NCBI GenBank assembly: GCA_031552355.1
Contig: JAVBMO010000125.1
Span: forward strand, 1 to 5,968
Direction of reading: 5' to 3'
From: JAVBMO01 sp031552355
GTDB taxonomy: Bacteria; Bacteroidota; Bacteroidia; Bacteroidales; P3
Length of the DNA stretch: 5,968 bases
Part shown: piece by piece, positions 1-5,069 of the stretch
How positions within the stretch are numbered: position 1 is the first letter of the stretch
How the letters are laid out: the number at the start of each line of letters is the position of its first letter
Translations under genes and position numbers: made by a program
The notes under the pieces: model-generated
What the model saw: the letters and a program-made list of their open reading frames with translations, nothing else
Database searches by the model: none
What the model was told of the DNA's origin: nothing

Positions 1-472
1 AAAGCGGTGCAGAGAATTTTCCGGCTTGTCTTGTCGGCAACGATTTGAGTTTTTTGAGTATGCCGTTTTTTCTTGCCTGAATAATTCAACCGCTGTTTTT
101 TTTAGGACGCTCAACAGGGCTTTCCGTGGCATCTATCAGCACTACTTCAAAATGATTTTCTTCTTTTAACAAAGATTTCTTGCCCGGCAAATGAAAGCGG
201 GAATCATTTATCAAAATACGTTCAACCTCCTTGATAATCTCGCAAACACGACTTTCCAAGATCCCATAAGTAACTCCTATATAGAATTGGGTACGATATT
301 CCCGATAGTACATCAACAAGAGTAATAATTTGTCTGCATTACTCAATTTGGGCGACGTTCCTCGACTTGGATGTTTTCTTGCATTGGCTTTGGATTCATT
401 CAATACTTCCAGCATTTGGTCAAATACTTCCCGTTTAACTCCGGTTAAGCGTTTGAATTGCGTCGAACTCAA
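1..472 (-). CDS. IS5-family transposase (DDE_4-type), N-terminal half, read in two frames
   Basis: Transposase that would cut and join the ends of the surrounding insertion sequence. The first frame runs from a TTG start (470-472; TAA lies two codons upstream and no ATG is available) to TGA at 86-88, 128 residues. Residues about 40-90 form a helix-turn-helix region (LSNADKLLLLLMYYREY onward). The motif VLIDATESPVERP carries the first catalytic Asp, D114. The family's usual continuation, QRLNYSGKKKRHT...TQIVADKTSRKI, is present in the -1 frame from position 95 to the window edge. The switch falls exactly on the slippery heptamer A_AAA_AAC, and slipping there gives PKKNQRLNYSGKKKRHT, which matches the family pattern. 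The element may therefore use programmed frameshifting, or it may have lost one base and be dead. The second Asp and the Glu lie outside the window. Confidence 0.8.
95..101 (-). other. candidate -1 ribosomal frameshift site A_AAA_AAC
   Basis: A run of eight A on the minus strand followed by C gives the heptamer A_AAA_AAC in the zero frame of the transposase (codons AAA at 98-100 and AAC at 95-97). A one-base backward slip continues with CAG and restores the conserved transposase sequence; without it translation ends at TGA, 86-88. This heptamer type is a known slippery signal in insertion sequences. No strong downstream stem-loop is obvious, only a weak CGGCA/TGCCG pairing. Confidence 0.45.
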
Positions 473-500
473 TTTTTATATATCTTTGTAAAACATAGTG

Positions 501-508
501 CAAAGATA
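501..508 (-). promoter_or_regulatory. putative -7 promoter element of the ISL2-like transposase
   Basis: TATCTTTG followed by C on the minus strand fits the Bacteroidota -7 consensus TAnnTTTG. It lies about 30 bp upstream of the TTG start at 472 and just inside the inferred element end. No clear -33 TTTG was found at the usual distance, so only half of the promoter is supported. Confidence 0.4.
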
Positions 509-540
509 AAAAACTACACTAAACTATTTTCCGAAGAAGT

Positions 541-1184
541 CTATTCTACAGCTTCATTGCGCTGTATTAGGTGTTCTGGTAACGGTTTGCCTTTTTTTGG
601 CTTTTGTATGACTGCATTTTTGGGTGGAGGTATCGTTTGTATTATCTCGCCACCTAAGGTTTCCCAAAATCCAAAATCATCGTATGCGCCATCGCCTTTG
701 AATTCTGCTATTTGTTTCGTTTTCCCTTTTAACATCGTTTTGCCCACCGAAGCGTCGTGCTTGCGTACTCCTTCGCCAAAGACTTTTAATCTTGAATCTA
801 TCCCGATAACTAATTTTCCCCCTCGACTCAAACCTTGATTTATCTTCACAGGGACATCCTTTTGGCGACGACATAAAGTTGTATAATCAGGTATTGATAC
901 ATTGTCTTTCCCTATCAAGAAAAATAACCTGCCAAGAAAACCCGTACTTTGGCGTAACTTTAAATGGTAATTCATCTTTATCAAAAAGCAGCATTGAATA
1001 ATGTTGTCACAATAAGTTTACTCCCCGACTTCTTCCTTTTTATGCTTTAACTGTTCCCATTCTTGCAATATGGCATATCTAAAAATAATGTCAAACAGCC
1101 TCGTTTACATAAACTTGAATTATAGTCTTTCCAATTACGTACTTTATACTTATCTTTGCTTCGGTTTATTGGCTCAGTACTCAT
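541..1184 (-). pseudogene. IS5-family (IS903-type) transposase, multiply broken
   Basis: Read from ATG at 1182-1184, the minus strand gives a typical N terminus (YKVRNWKDYNSSL, then a RG-LTLFLD stretch). The frame is lost near 1072-1078 and resumes one frame over as AILQEWEQLKHKKEEVGE. It then meets TAA at 1018-1020, and continues as TYCDNIIQ and LKLRQSTGFLGRLFFLIG, followed by SIPDYTTLCRRQ, all conserved in the family. The first catalytic Asp is in LVIGIDSRLKVFGEG and the second in FKGDGAYDD. Between VRKHDAS and GDGAYDD there are only 17 residues where relatives have roughly 50 to 55, so about 35 to 40 codons are deleted near 735-750. The protein breaks off after RNEAVE at 541, before the region with the catalytic Glu. 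A 147-residue open stretch (541-984) survives but is not a functional transposase. Confidence 0.85.
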
Positions 1185-1196
1185 GTATCTACCCTT

Positions 1197-1204
1197 TAGT
1201 TTTG
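1197..1204 (+). promoter_or_regulatory. candidate -7 element that could drive xerD from inside the IS remnant
   Basis: TAGTTTTG followed by C on the plus strand fits TAnnTTTG and lies 70 bp before the xerD TTG start. A second match, TATCTTTGC, lies at 1151-1158. Both are inside the insertion-sequence remnant. Neither has a clear -33 TTTG at the expected distance, and the 19 bp of non-IS DNA before xerD contains no promoter match, so xerD transcription may depend on one of these. Confidence 0.25.
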
Positions 1205-1221
1205 CATATACAAAGATATGC
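1204..1221 (-). promoter_or_regulatory. -7 promoter element of the IS903-type transposase inside an inverted repeat
   Basis: On the minus strand TATCTTTG (1211-1218) matches the Bacteroidota -7 motif and lies 27 bp before the ATG at 1184. It is overlapped by a perfect 6-bp inverted repeat, GCATAT at 1204-1209 and ATATGC at 1216-1221, with a 6-base spacer. Such an arrangement is typical of an operator, but no regulator is known from the sequence. Confidence 0.4.
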
Positions 1222-1232
1222 CAATAAACTTT

Positions 1233-1255
1233 CTCTTTTTATCGTTGCAACAAGG
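1233..1255 (-). repeat. probable terminal inverted repeat of the IS903-type element
   Basis: Read inward on the minus strand, this begins CCTTGTTGCAACGATAAAAA, with the 8-base palindrome GTTGCAAC at 1244-1251. The pattern resembles the ends of IS5/IS903-group elements from memory of the family. The partner repeat is not in the window, so the exact edge and any target duplication cannot be fixed. It ends about 19 bp before the xerD start codon. Confidence 0.5.
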
Positions 1256-1274
1256 TTATTTCTAATTAATTATA

Positions 1275-2201
1275 TTGAAAGCAAAAGATTGGAAACGGTG
1301 TATCAAGGAATTCGAGACCTATCTGAAGCTCGAACGGGGCTTTTCGGAAAATACCGTTTTGGCTTATGTCAAAGACATCACTTATTTCTACGATAATTAT
1401 ATTGAAAACGAAGATGGTGCAGCTTTGGCGCCCGACCAGGTGCAGCTTTCCAACCTGCAGGAATTTCTAAAGAATATAAACAAAGCGGAAATAGCTGCTA
1501 CGTCCCAAAGCCGCATGATTTCGGGTATCAGGGCTTTTTACAAATACCTTTTGCTGAACAACCAGATAAACTACGACCCCACAGAACTACTGGAAATGCC
1601 TAAGACGGCGCGCAAACTCCCCACGGTTTTAAGCCACAACGAAATAGAAAAAATGATTGCGCAGATAGATCGCAGCACGCCCGAAGGAACGCGGAATCTG
1701 GCCATTATTGAAGTTTTGTATGGTTGTGGTTTGCGAGTTTCGGAATTGGTGAATCTGCAACTGTCGAAGATTTATTTCAAGGAAGAGTTTATTTTGGTTA
1801 CCGGAAAAGGCGACAAGCAGCGTTTGGTTCCTATCAACAGTCAAGCCCTGAAGATGGTGTTGCTTTACGTTGAAAATATCCGTAACCATTTGGCCATAAA
1901 AAAAGGAAACGAAGACTTTGTTTTCCTCAACCGCAGGGGAAGCCGGCTTTCGCGTATTATGGTTTTCAATATTATTAAGGATTTGGTACGAAAGGCCGGG
2001 ATTTCAAAAACCGTAAGCCCTCATACTTTCCGGCATTCTTTTGCCACCGAATTGGTGGAAAATGGCGCCGACTTGCGGGCTGTACAGGAAATGCTGGGGC
2101 ATTCGTCCATCACCACCACCGAAATCTATACCCACCTGAACACAAAATTCCTGCGCGAAACCATTCTGAAATTTCATCCGATGTATAGAAAAAAACTATA
2201 G
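1275..2201 (+). CDS. xerD: site-specific tyrosine recombinase XerD
   Basis: Cytoplasmic tyrosine recombinase that, with XerC, resolves chromosome dimers at the dif site near the division septum. At 308 residues it is close to the usual 295-305. Residues about 6-92 are the SAM-like core-binding domain (KEFETYLKLERGFSENTVLAY), and about 112-295 are the catalytic domain. All six active-site residues are visible: R154 (GCGLRVSEL), K178 (TGKGDKQR), H250 and R253 (HTFRHSFA), H276 (LGHSSI) and nucleophile Y285 (EIYTHL). Spacing is the same as in E. coli XerD, offset by six residues. The C-terminal tail LRETILKFHP is typical of the Bacteroidota protein. The start is TTG: a stop at 1263-1265 excludes any upstream ATG. 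An insertion-sequence end lies only about 19 bp upstream, so the native promoter and possibly the original start were displaced. XerC or another Xer homologue is less likely but not excluded. Confidence 0.9.
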   Translation: MKAKDWKRCIKEFETYLKLERGFSENTVLAYVKDITYFYDNYIENEDGAALAPDQVQLSNLQEFLKNINKAEIAATSQSRMISGIRAFYKYLLLNNQINYDPTELLEMPKTARKLPTVLSHNEIEKMIAQIDRSTPEGTRNLAIIEVLYGCGLRVSELVNLQLSKIYFKEEFILVTGKGDKQRLVPINSQALKMVLLYVENIRNHLAIKKGNEDFVFLNRRGSRLSRIMVFNIIKDLVRKAGISKTVSPHTFRHSFATELVENGADLRAVQEMLGHSSITTTEIYTHLNTKFLRETILKFHPMYRKKL

Positions 2202-2271
2202 TATCGCTTCCCATCACAAATCCATCGTGTTTTAATTCTTTATATTTCATAGTTAATACGGATTTAATTTA

Positions 2272-2279
2272 TACCTTTG
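2272..2279 (+). promoter_or_regulatory. -7 promoter element of the rhomboid gene
   Basis: TACCTTTG followed by C matches the Bacteroidota -7 consensus TAnnTTTG and lies 29 bp before the ATG at 2309, leaving a leader of roughly 20-25 bases. No clear -33 TTTG is present. It sits in the 107-bp gap after xerD, which holds no convincing terminator, and supports separate transcription of the rhomboid gene. Confidence 0.5.
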
Positions 2280-2308
2280 CTATATATTACTTGTGTAAAT
2301 AACTTTAT

Positions 2309-3589
2309 ATGAAAGAAAATTTTCAAGAAACAATCGGTCAAAAAACAAATGAAGAACTGGAGATGATATCAAAAGATTATGCATTTTATTCCGAAGAAGA
2401 AAGATTGATTGCATTAAATGAATTGGAAAACAGAAATTGTTTAACCCAAGAATTGAGTGATTATAAAAAAGAAGTCGAAGATTTCAAGAAACAGGAAGAT
2501 GAATTGAAAATTCCATCTCACAAAATAACATTTAAAGACTTAATTCCTCAAAAGAACTATTTATTTACGCCCATTTTAATATATATCAATGTTTTTGTTT
2601 TTATATTAATGGCGTTACTTGGGGTGAGTCTATTCAATCCTCAAATAGAGGATTTGATTCAATGGGGAGGAAATATTAGATACCTCACGATGAATGGCCA
2701 AATATGGCGGCTTTTTACATCCATATTTTTGCACGCGGGAATTTTTCATTTAGTCTTCAATATGTATGCTCTATTGTATGTAGGTTCTATATTAGAAAAA
2801 ACTATCGGGAAGAGTAAATTCATTTTTTCCTATTTGGTTTCCGGTATTGTTGCAAGCGTTTCGAGCCTTATTATACATGAAAATATTGTTTCCGTGGGAG
2901 CATCAGGAGCCATATTCGGAGTCTATGGGGTTTTGCTTGCATTGCTTATTTTTAAGAACTTTAAAACTATAGAAGTTTCTACTAAAAGTTTACTTTCAAA
3001 TGCCTCTATTTTTGTTTTGTATAATATCTTTTATGGATTCAGTAAATCAGGGATTGATAATGCTGCACATATTGGCGGGTTATTAAGTGGATTTATAATA
3101 GGCACTGTTTACTGTTTCATCGTTAAAGAGAAAATAAAACAAATTCCTGCATATATAAGTTTAATAATCATTTTCTTTGCCTTTTCATTCTTAGCAATAA
3201 TGAATGTTTCCGATATATATGGAGAATATGATAGAACAATGAAGCAGGTTGCGATTAATGAGCAAAAAGCATTATGGATGTATAGGGAAAATATATCTGC
3301 AATGCCCAAAAGCAAATTGAAAGAGAGATTGACAAATGAAGGAGTTAATCTTTGGAGCGAAAATATTGCATTGTTGGATAAAATAAAATGTAATAATTAC
3401 AACGAACCTCTTCCAAAACAAATAGAGATATTTATGGAATACTCAAGTTTAAGAAAAAAGTCCTGTGAGCTAATGAGGGAATCTCTTGAGAATAATTCCT
3501 TTGAAATCATACAATCAATAAAGGAAATAAATATACAGATGGAATCCAAGATAATGGAGTTGGAAGAAATAAATAAGAATTTCAAATAA
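2309..3589 (+). CDS. rhomboid-family intramembrane serine protease with cytosolic N- and C-terminal extensions
   Basis: Membrane protease that cuts transmembrane segments of client proteins; the client cannot be read here. All rhomboid core motifs are present: the HxxxxHxxxN motif at H142, H147 and N151 (HAGIFHLVFN), the nucleophile S199 in GASGAIFG, and the catalytic H254 in NAAHIGGLLSG. About seven hydrophobic segments are visible, near 87-107, 134-157, 170-190, 197-216, 229-243, 250-272 and 278-299. Before the first is a charged region of about 85 residues rich in Glu and Lys (NEELEMISKDY, EERLIALNELENR). After the last is a charged tail of about 125 residues that ends in a likely coiled coil (IQSIKEINIQMESKIMELEE). 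At 426 residues it is well above the roughly 200-280 of compact bacterial rhomboids. The gene is distinctly richer in A/T than xerD and the gene at 4105, which hints at a different origin. ATG at 2309 follows an A/T-rich leader without a Shine-Dalgarno sequence. Confidence 0.9.
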   Translation: MKENFQETIGQKTNEELEMISKDYAFYSEEERLIALNELENRNCLTQELSDYKKEVEDFKKQEDELKIPSHKITFKDLIPQKNYLFTPILIYINVFVFILMALLGVSLFNPQIEDLIQWGGNIRYLTMNGQIWRLFTSIFLHAGIFHLVFNMYALLYVGSILEKTIGKSKFIFSYLVSGIVASVSSLIIHENIVSVGASGAIFGVYGVLLALLIFKNFKTIEVSTKSLLSNASIFVLYNIFYGFSKSGIDNAAHIGGLLSGFIIGTVYCFIVKEKIKQIPAYISLIIIFFAFSFLAIMNVSDIYGEYDRTMKQVAINEQKALWMYRENISAMPKSKLKERLTNEGVNLWSENIALLDKIKCNNYNEPLPKQIEIFMEYSSLRKKSCELMRESLENNSFEIIQSIKEINIQMESKIMELEEINKNFK

Positions 3590-3621
3590 AATCCTCTGTA
3601 AAAAACGAAATCTATTTTGAG

Positions 3622-3638
3622 GAAACTTGGTAGGTTTC
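3622..3638 (+). terminator. weak hairpin after the rhomboid gene
   Basis: GAAAC (3622-3626) pairs with GTTTC (3634-3638) around a seven-base loop. The stem can be lengthened by GA/TC with one bulged G. It starts about 30 bp after the rhomboid stop codon. The T tract expected of an intrinsic terminator is missing, so the call is tentative. Confidence 0.2.
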
Positions 3639-3649
3639 TCTGTTATTGA

Positions 3650-3769
3650 ATGGTTTTCCCTGAATTCAAGGTATATAAGATGGGCTTGCCATGCAGGATT
3701 TCCTGTAGAATTGCTGGTCGAATATTCAAGGAATTGCTTCGGAAGCCTTTTCAAGCATACAGGATTTAG
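3650..3769 (+). CDS. possible 39-residue basic peptide, or a gene/repeat remnant
   Basis: An ATG-to-TAG frame encodes MVFPEFKVYKMGLPC...KPFQAYRI, 39 residues, rich in Lys and Arg with two Cys (15 and 19). A stop codon directly precedes the ATG. I do not recognise the product. The reason to list it is composition: positions of about 3640-3770 are visibly less A/T-rich than the flanking 3780-4090. The reverse strand of the same patch is also open for about 79 codons (3515-3754), so the patch may be a remnant or a dispersed repeat rather than a translated gene. There is no recognisable promoter or ribosome binding site. It may well be noncoding. Confidence 0.2.
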   Translation: MVFPEFKVYKMGLPCRISCRIAGRIFKELLRKPFQAYRI

Positions 3770-3835
3770 TACTGATGACCTTTTTCTAATATTCTCAAAT
3801 TACACAATTTTATTAAATAATTTATTTTTAATATT

Positions 3836-3875
3836 TGTACTAAATACTATTTTATACAAAATTATATTTAGTATA
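3836..3875. repeat. large A/T-rich stem-loop
   Basis: TACTAAATA (3838-3846) pairs perfectly with TATTTAGTA (3865-3873). Inside it, after a 2 x 2 mismatch, ATTTT (3849-3853) pairs with AAAAT (3858-3862) around the loop ATAC. A G-T and a T-A pair extend the base to 3836-3875. That is 14 core pairs in one nested hairpin, all A/T apart from one G-C pair. It could be a protein-binding site or a bidirectional transcription end; in such A/T-rich DNA chance is also possible. Confidence 0.4.
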
Positions 3876-3997
3876 TCTGTATAGAACATAATTATTTACA
3901 TAATTTTTTTTCAATTAATTGTATTCTATATTAATTTATTACAGGTATTTTTGCCATAATTTGTATGAAATATATTTACTGAAATTAAAATTAGTTA

Positions 3998-4005
3998 TAT
4001 ATTTG
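3998..4005 (+). promoter_or_regulatory. -7 promoter element of the DUF6261-like gene
   Basis: TATATTTG followed by T matches TAnnTTTG. It is about 100 bp before the ATG at 4105 and predicts an untranslated leader of roughly 90 bases, unusually long next to the 20-30 bases of the other genes here. The sequence TATATTTGTAT is shared with the integrase promoter at 5025. Confidence 0.45.
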
Positions 4006-4011
4006 TATTCA

Positions 4012-4026
4012 ATATAGATTCTATAT
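4012..4026. promoter_or_regulatory. operator-like palindrome at the predicted transcription start
   Basis: ATATAGATTCTATAT is a perfect inverted repeat with seven-base arms around one central base. It lies 7 to 21 bases after the -7 element, where transcription would begin, a position suited to a repressor. No cognate regulator is seen in the window, and the arms are A/T-rich, so chance is possible. Confidence 0.3.
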
Positions 4027-4052
4027 AAAAATTCAGAATAGTAAAGGTAGTT

Positions 4053-4078
4053 CATGCTTGGTTCTAAAAACCGGCATG
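4053..4078 (+). promoter_or_regulatory. 5'-leader hairpin upstream of the DUF6261-like gene
   Basis: CATGC (4053-4057) pairs with GCATG (4074-4078), and inside it GGTT (4060-4063) pairs with AACC (4069-4072), separated by a small asymmetric internal loop. The hairpin ends 26 bp before the start codon and is the only G/C-containing structure in an otherwise A/T leader. It may act on translation or RNA stability; it does not match a riboswitch class that I recognise. Confidence 0.3.
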
Positions 4079-4104
4079 GAAACCCATTAAATAATATATA
4101 GACG

Positions 4105-4902
4105 ATGAAAACGCACAGATTGGCCTTGGATAGGCTGCACAATGCAACCCATTACCAACTTCAACGGGATTTTTACGACTTGGTAACCGATTTCGGCGCA
4201 GAGAACCTTGGCATTGAAACTTCCTTTGCCGAATATCTTCCACATTTTGAAGAAGAGAAAACCGCCTTTGCCGTTATTACCAAAAGTCAGTTCACCCGGC
4301 AGATTGCCCAAACAAACACCCAACGCAACAGCTTGGTTTACGGGCTTAGCTATGCCGTGAAGTCTGCCCTGCACCACTATGAAATCGAAAAACAAAGGGC
4401 AGGCAAAGAACTCTTCCTGATTTTGGACCATTATGGCTACATTCCCCAACATTCCTACGCCAGTAAAACTGCTGCCATAGGCAGCCTTCTCCGGAATATG
4501 TCCGAGCCGGAAACTGCTTCTTATGTAAAGATCTTGTCGCTCGACGGATGGCTTAAAGCCCTTGCCGTCAAAAACAGGGAATTTCAAGATTTGATGAATC
4601 AACGCGATACCGAAACCGCCAACCGGACAGACTTGCGCATGGCCCGGGTACGAATACAGGTAGACAAGGCTTTCCGCAATATTCTGAACCACTTAGATGC
4701 TCTTATTCTTGTGAATGGCGCCGAAAAATACGAAGACTTTGTCCGCCAGCTCAACACCCGCATAGATCATTACCGGCATATTATCAGCACGGAAAAAGGC
4801 CGCCGCCAGGCCCAAAAAATACGGCAGAAAAAGAAGCAAGAACCGAAAGAAGAGAGTTCTATGGAGGCAACAGAATCTTTGGAATCAAAAAATTACGGTT
4901 AA
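4105..4902 (+). CDS. DUF6261-like protein of unknown function
   Basis: The 265-residue product resembles a Bacteroidota-restricted family that I recognise as DUF6261 from its pattern: an N-terminal HNATHYQLQRDFYDLV, then LGIE, then ITKSQFTRQIAQTNTQRN, a helical middle ending in GYIPQHSYASKTAAI with SLLRNM, a DGWLKALAVKNREFQDL block with RDTE, and IDHYRHII near residue 220. No enzyme motif, signal peptide or membrane segment is visible, so it is probably a soluble, mostly helical cytoplasmic protein. Residues about 230-250 are a strongly basic segment (RRQAQKIRQKKKQ) followed by an acidic end, an appendage that could bind nucleic acid; this is inference. A TAG two codons upstream fixes ATG 4105 as the first possible start. 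Codon use is much richer in G/C than in the rhomboid gene. It has its own promoter region and appears monocistronic. Confidence 0.8.
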   Translation: MKTHRLALDRLHNATHYQLQRDFYDLVTDFGAENLGIETSFAEYLPHFEEEKTAFAVITKSQFTRQIAQTNTQRNSLVYGLSYAVKSALHHYEIEKQRAGKELFLILDHYGYIPQHSYASKTAAIGSLLRNMSEPETASYVKILSLDGWLKALAVKNREFQDLMNQRDTETANRTDLRMARVRIQVDKAFRNILNHLDALILVNGAEKYEDFVRQLNTRIDHYRHIISTEKGRRQAQKIRQKKKQEPKEESSMEATESLESKNYG

Positions 4903-4918
4903 CTGTATCTACAAACAG

Positions 4919-4942
4919 GCTGAAATCGGTAATTTAGCTTTT
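4919..4942 (+). terminator. putative intrinsic terminator of the DUF6261-like gene
   Basis: GCT-(G)-AAAT (4919-4926) pairs with ATTTAGC (4932-4938): seven pairs with one bulged G and a five-base loop, followed directly by TTTT (4939-4942). It starts 16 bp after the stop codon. The short, A/T-rich stem makes it weak. Confidence 0.35.
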
Positions 4943-5024
4943 GCCTCACAAAATTGTTTGGACTTTGGTTAGCTCAGTGTGGGAAAATATATTGATTTAA
5001 TTATTTTTAATAGAAATAAGTACT

Positions 5025-5042
5025 TATATTTGTATCTACAAA
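5025..5042 (+). promoter_or_regulatory. integrase promoter (-7 element) overlapped by a palindrome
   Basis: TATATTTG (5025-5032) matches the Bacteroidota -7 motif TAnnTTTG and lies 37 bp before the ATG at 5070. The perfect inverted repeat TTTGTA-TC-TACAAA (5029-5042) shares the TTTG of the -7 element and runs to the expected transcription start. A protein bound there would block the promoter. Twelve bases of it, TGTATCTACAAA, recur at 4904-4915, just after the previous gene. Confidence 0.45.
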
Positions 5043-5069
5043 AATAATAATTTTAACCAATATTATTTT

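Larger units (their letters stand above)
1..541 (-). mobile_element. IS5-family (ISL2-like) insertion sequence, 5' part, cut by window edge
   Basis: This is the upstream half of an insertion sequence on the minus strand; the rest lies left of position 1. It is recognised by its transposase (see 1-472). The outer boundary is inferred at about 541. Read on the minus strand, the older transposase next to it stays homologous to its family up to ...RNEAVE plus the first two bases of the next codon, and then changes abruptly to GACTTCTTCGGAAAA, which would be the terminal repeat of this element. The opposite terminal repeat and any target duplication are outside the window, so the boundary is not confirmed. 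Confidence 0.6.
542..1255 (-). mobile_element. degenerate IS5-family (IS903-type) insertion sequence remnant
   Basis: The remnant consists of a broken transposase (541-1184) and, outside it, an end-like sequence at 1233-1255 that resembles IS5/IS903-group terminal repeats (CCTTGTTGCAACG on the minus strand). The 3' end of the element and its second terminal repeat are missing, apparently because the ISL2-like element at 1-541 inserted here and the rest lies elsewhere or was lost. With a frameshift, a stop codon and an internal deletion in its transposase, it cannot move on its own. Confidence 0.7.
3770..4104. other. A/T-rich intergenic region with stem-loops and the promoter of the next gene
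   Basis: I see no supportable gene here. The stretch is almost entirely A and T, and the open frames crossing it are low-complexity. It contains a large stem-loop (3836-3875), a -7 promoter element (3998-4005), a palindrome just downstream (4012-4026) and a leader hairpin (4053-4078). Confidence 0.6.

Noticed and set aside
458..838. 126-codon plus-strand open frame
   Set aside because: It is the antisense shadow of the IS903-type transposase remnant.
1070..1396. 108-codon plus-strand open frame overlapping the xerD start
   Set aside because: It runs antisense through the transposase remnant and then out of frame through xerD; its product has no domain pattern.
1267..1407. Exact 14-base direct repeat TAATTATATTGAAA at 1267-1280 and 1394-1407
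   Set aside because: One copy spans the xerD start and the other codes for YIEN inside the gene. The sequence is A/T-rich and the repeat can arise by chance; no element boundary matches it.
3736..3746. GCTTCGGAAGC hairpin as a terminator
   Set aside because: The stem has only four pairs around a three-base loop and no full T tract follows.
4087..4692. 201-codon minus-strand open frame
   Set aside because: It lies opposite the DUF6261-like gene, whose own frame shows the family pattern; the long antisense frame follows from that gene's codon use.
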